Shown here one piece after another: positions 5,702 to 8,092 of a DNA stretch of 8,092 bases. Source of the stretch: JAJDGF01 sp031549325 (GTDB lineage: Bacteria; Bacillota; Clostridia; Christensenellales; Aristaeellaceae); the NCBI GenBank assembly GCA_031549325.1, contig JAVBQA010000094.1:1-8092 (forward strand). Direction: 5' to 3'. Below the pieces are notes generated by a model. The model did not search any database, was not told the origin of the DNA, and saw only the letters and a list, made by a program, of their open reading frames with translations. The first letter of the stretch is position 1, and every line of letters starts with the position of its first letter. The translations under genes were made by a program, and so were the position numbers.

Positions 5702-5773
5702 GCGAAGATTCTGCTGCGCAGCGGCAGACGACCGCCTTTGATCCCTCGCCGACCGGAGGACCAATGCGCGCGT

Positions 5774-7981
<2,208 letters not shown>

Positions 7982-7988
7982 GCGTTCA

Positions 7989-7994
7989 TCTCCT
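7989..7994 (-). promoter_or_regulatory. Ribosome binding site deciding the kinase start
   Basis: AGGAGA on the minus strand lies seven bases before the first of two consecutive ATG codons (7981 and 7978). This supports a start at 7981 rather than the in-frame ATG at 8035, which sits too close to the predicted transcription start and has no Shine-Dalgarno match. Confidence 0.75.
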
Positions 7995-8053
7995 ATGCTG
8001 CAAGCACGGCACGCACCGCGCAGTTTGTTTATCATACATATTTATATAACAGT

Positions 8054-8082
8054 ATTATACTATATTTTGGGCGGGCTTGCAA
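8054..8082 (-). promoter_or_regulatory. Sigma-A-like promoter of the hybrid histidine kinase gene
   Basis: On the minus strand a TTGCAA -35 element (8082-8077) is followed after exactly 17 bases by a perfect TATAAT -10 element (8059-8054). Transcription should start near 8047, giving a leader of about 65 bases before the kinase start at 7981. The surroundings (roughly 8033-8066) are strongly AT-rich in an otherwise GC-rich window, as expected for a promoter. No operator-like repeat is evident, although only about 10 bases upstream of the -35 box are visible. Confidence 0.85.
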
Positions 8083-8092
8083 TCGAAACCGA

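Noticed and set aside
5695..5723. TTGACA on the plus strand at 5695-5700 as a divergent promoter
   Set aside because: No TATAAT-like element occurs at 16-18 bases downstream, and no plus-strand gene follows; the match is a by-product of the minus-strand -35 box.
5673..5773. Terminator for the histidine kinase
   Set aside because: Short GC-rich complements (for example GCTGCGCAGC) occur, but none is followed by a T-run on the minus strand.

Overview
The window looks like chromosomal DNA from a GC-rich Bacillota, most likely a clostridial lineage. The evidence is strong AGGAGG-type ribosome binding sites, sigma-A-like promoters with 17-base spacers, a TPP riboswitch ending in an intrinsic terminator, and a YkoE/YkoD/YkoC-type ECF transporter. 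The taxonomic call is inference; no rRNA or marker gene is present. Every credible gene lies on the minus strand, so transcription runs from high to low coordinates.

Region by region, in the direction of transcription: (1) 8082-5774: a strong promoter followed by a 735-residue membrane hybrid histidine kinase (seven N-terminal membrane segments, PAS-like linker, HisKA, HATPase and a C-terminal receiver). (2) 5773-5488: a leader region with a sigma-A promoter, a TPP (THI-box) riboswitch and a near-perfect terminator hairpin. (3) 5487-1914: a tightly packed four-gene operon. It encodes YkoE (the membrane substrate-binding S component), an NMT1/THI5-like substrate-binding protein with no signal peptide, YkoD (two fused ECF ATPase domains) and YkoC (the EcfT coupling protein). 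(4) 1913-1543: a 371-base gap with no credible gene. It contains an 11-base perfect inverted repeat enclosing 94 bases of partly nested complementarity. (5) 1542-181: a group II (SufS/CsdA-like) cysteine desulfurase. (6) 180-1: a short tail ending in an intrinsic terminator.

The central unit is a TPP-repressed uptake system for thiamine or its pyrimidine moiety. When TPP is scarce the terminator should not form and the ECF transporter is made. Its unusual feature is a THI5/ThiY-fold protein encoded between the S component and the ATPase. It has no export signal, so it is predicted to be cytosolic, and it lacks the residues I recall as catalytic in the yeast pyrimidine synthase Thi5. The cysteine desulfurase could supply sulfur for thiazole or Fe-S synthesis, but its link to the operon is only proximity. 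The histidine kinase has its own promoter and no partner regulator in the window.
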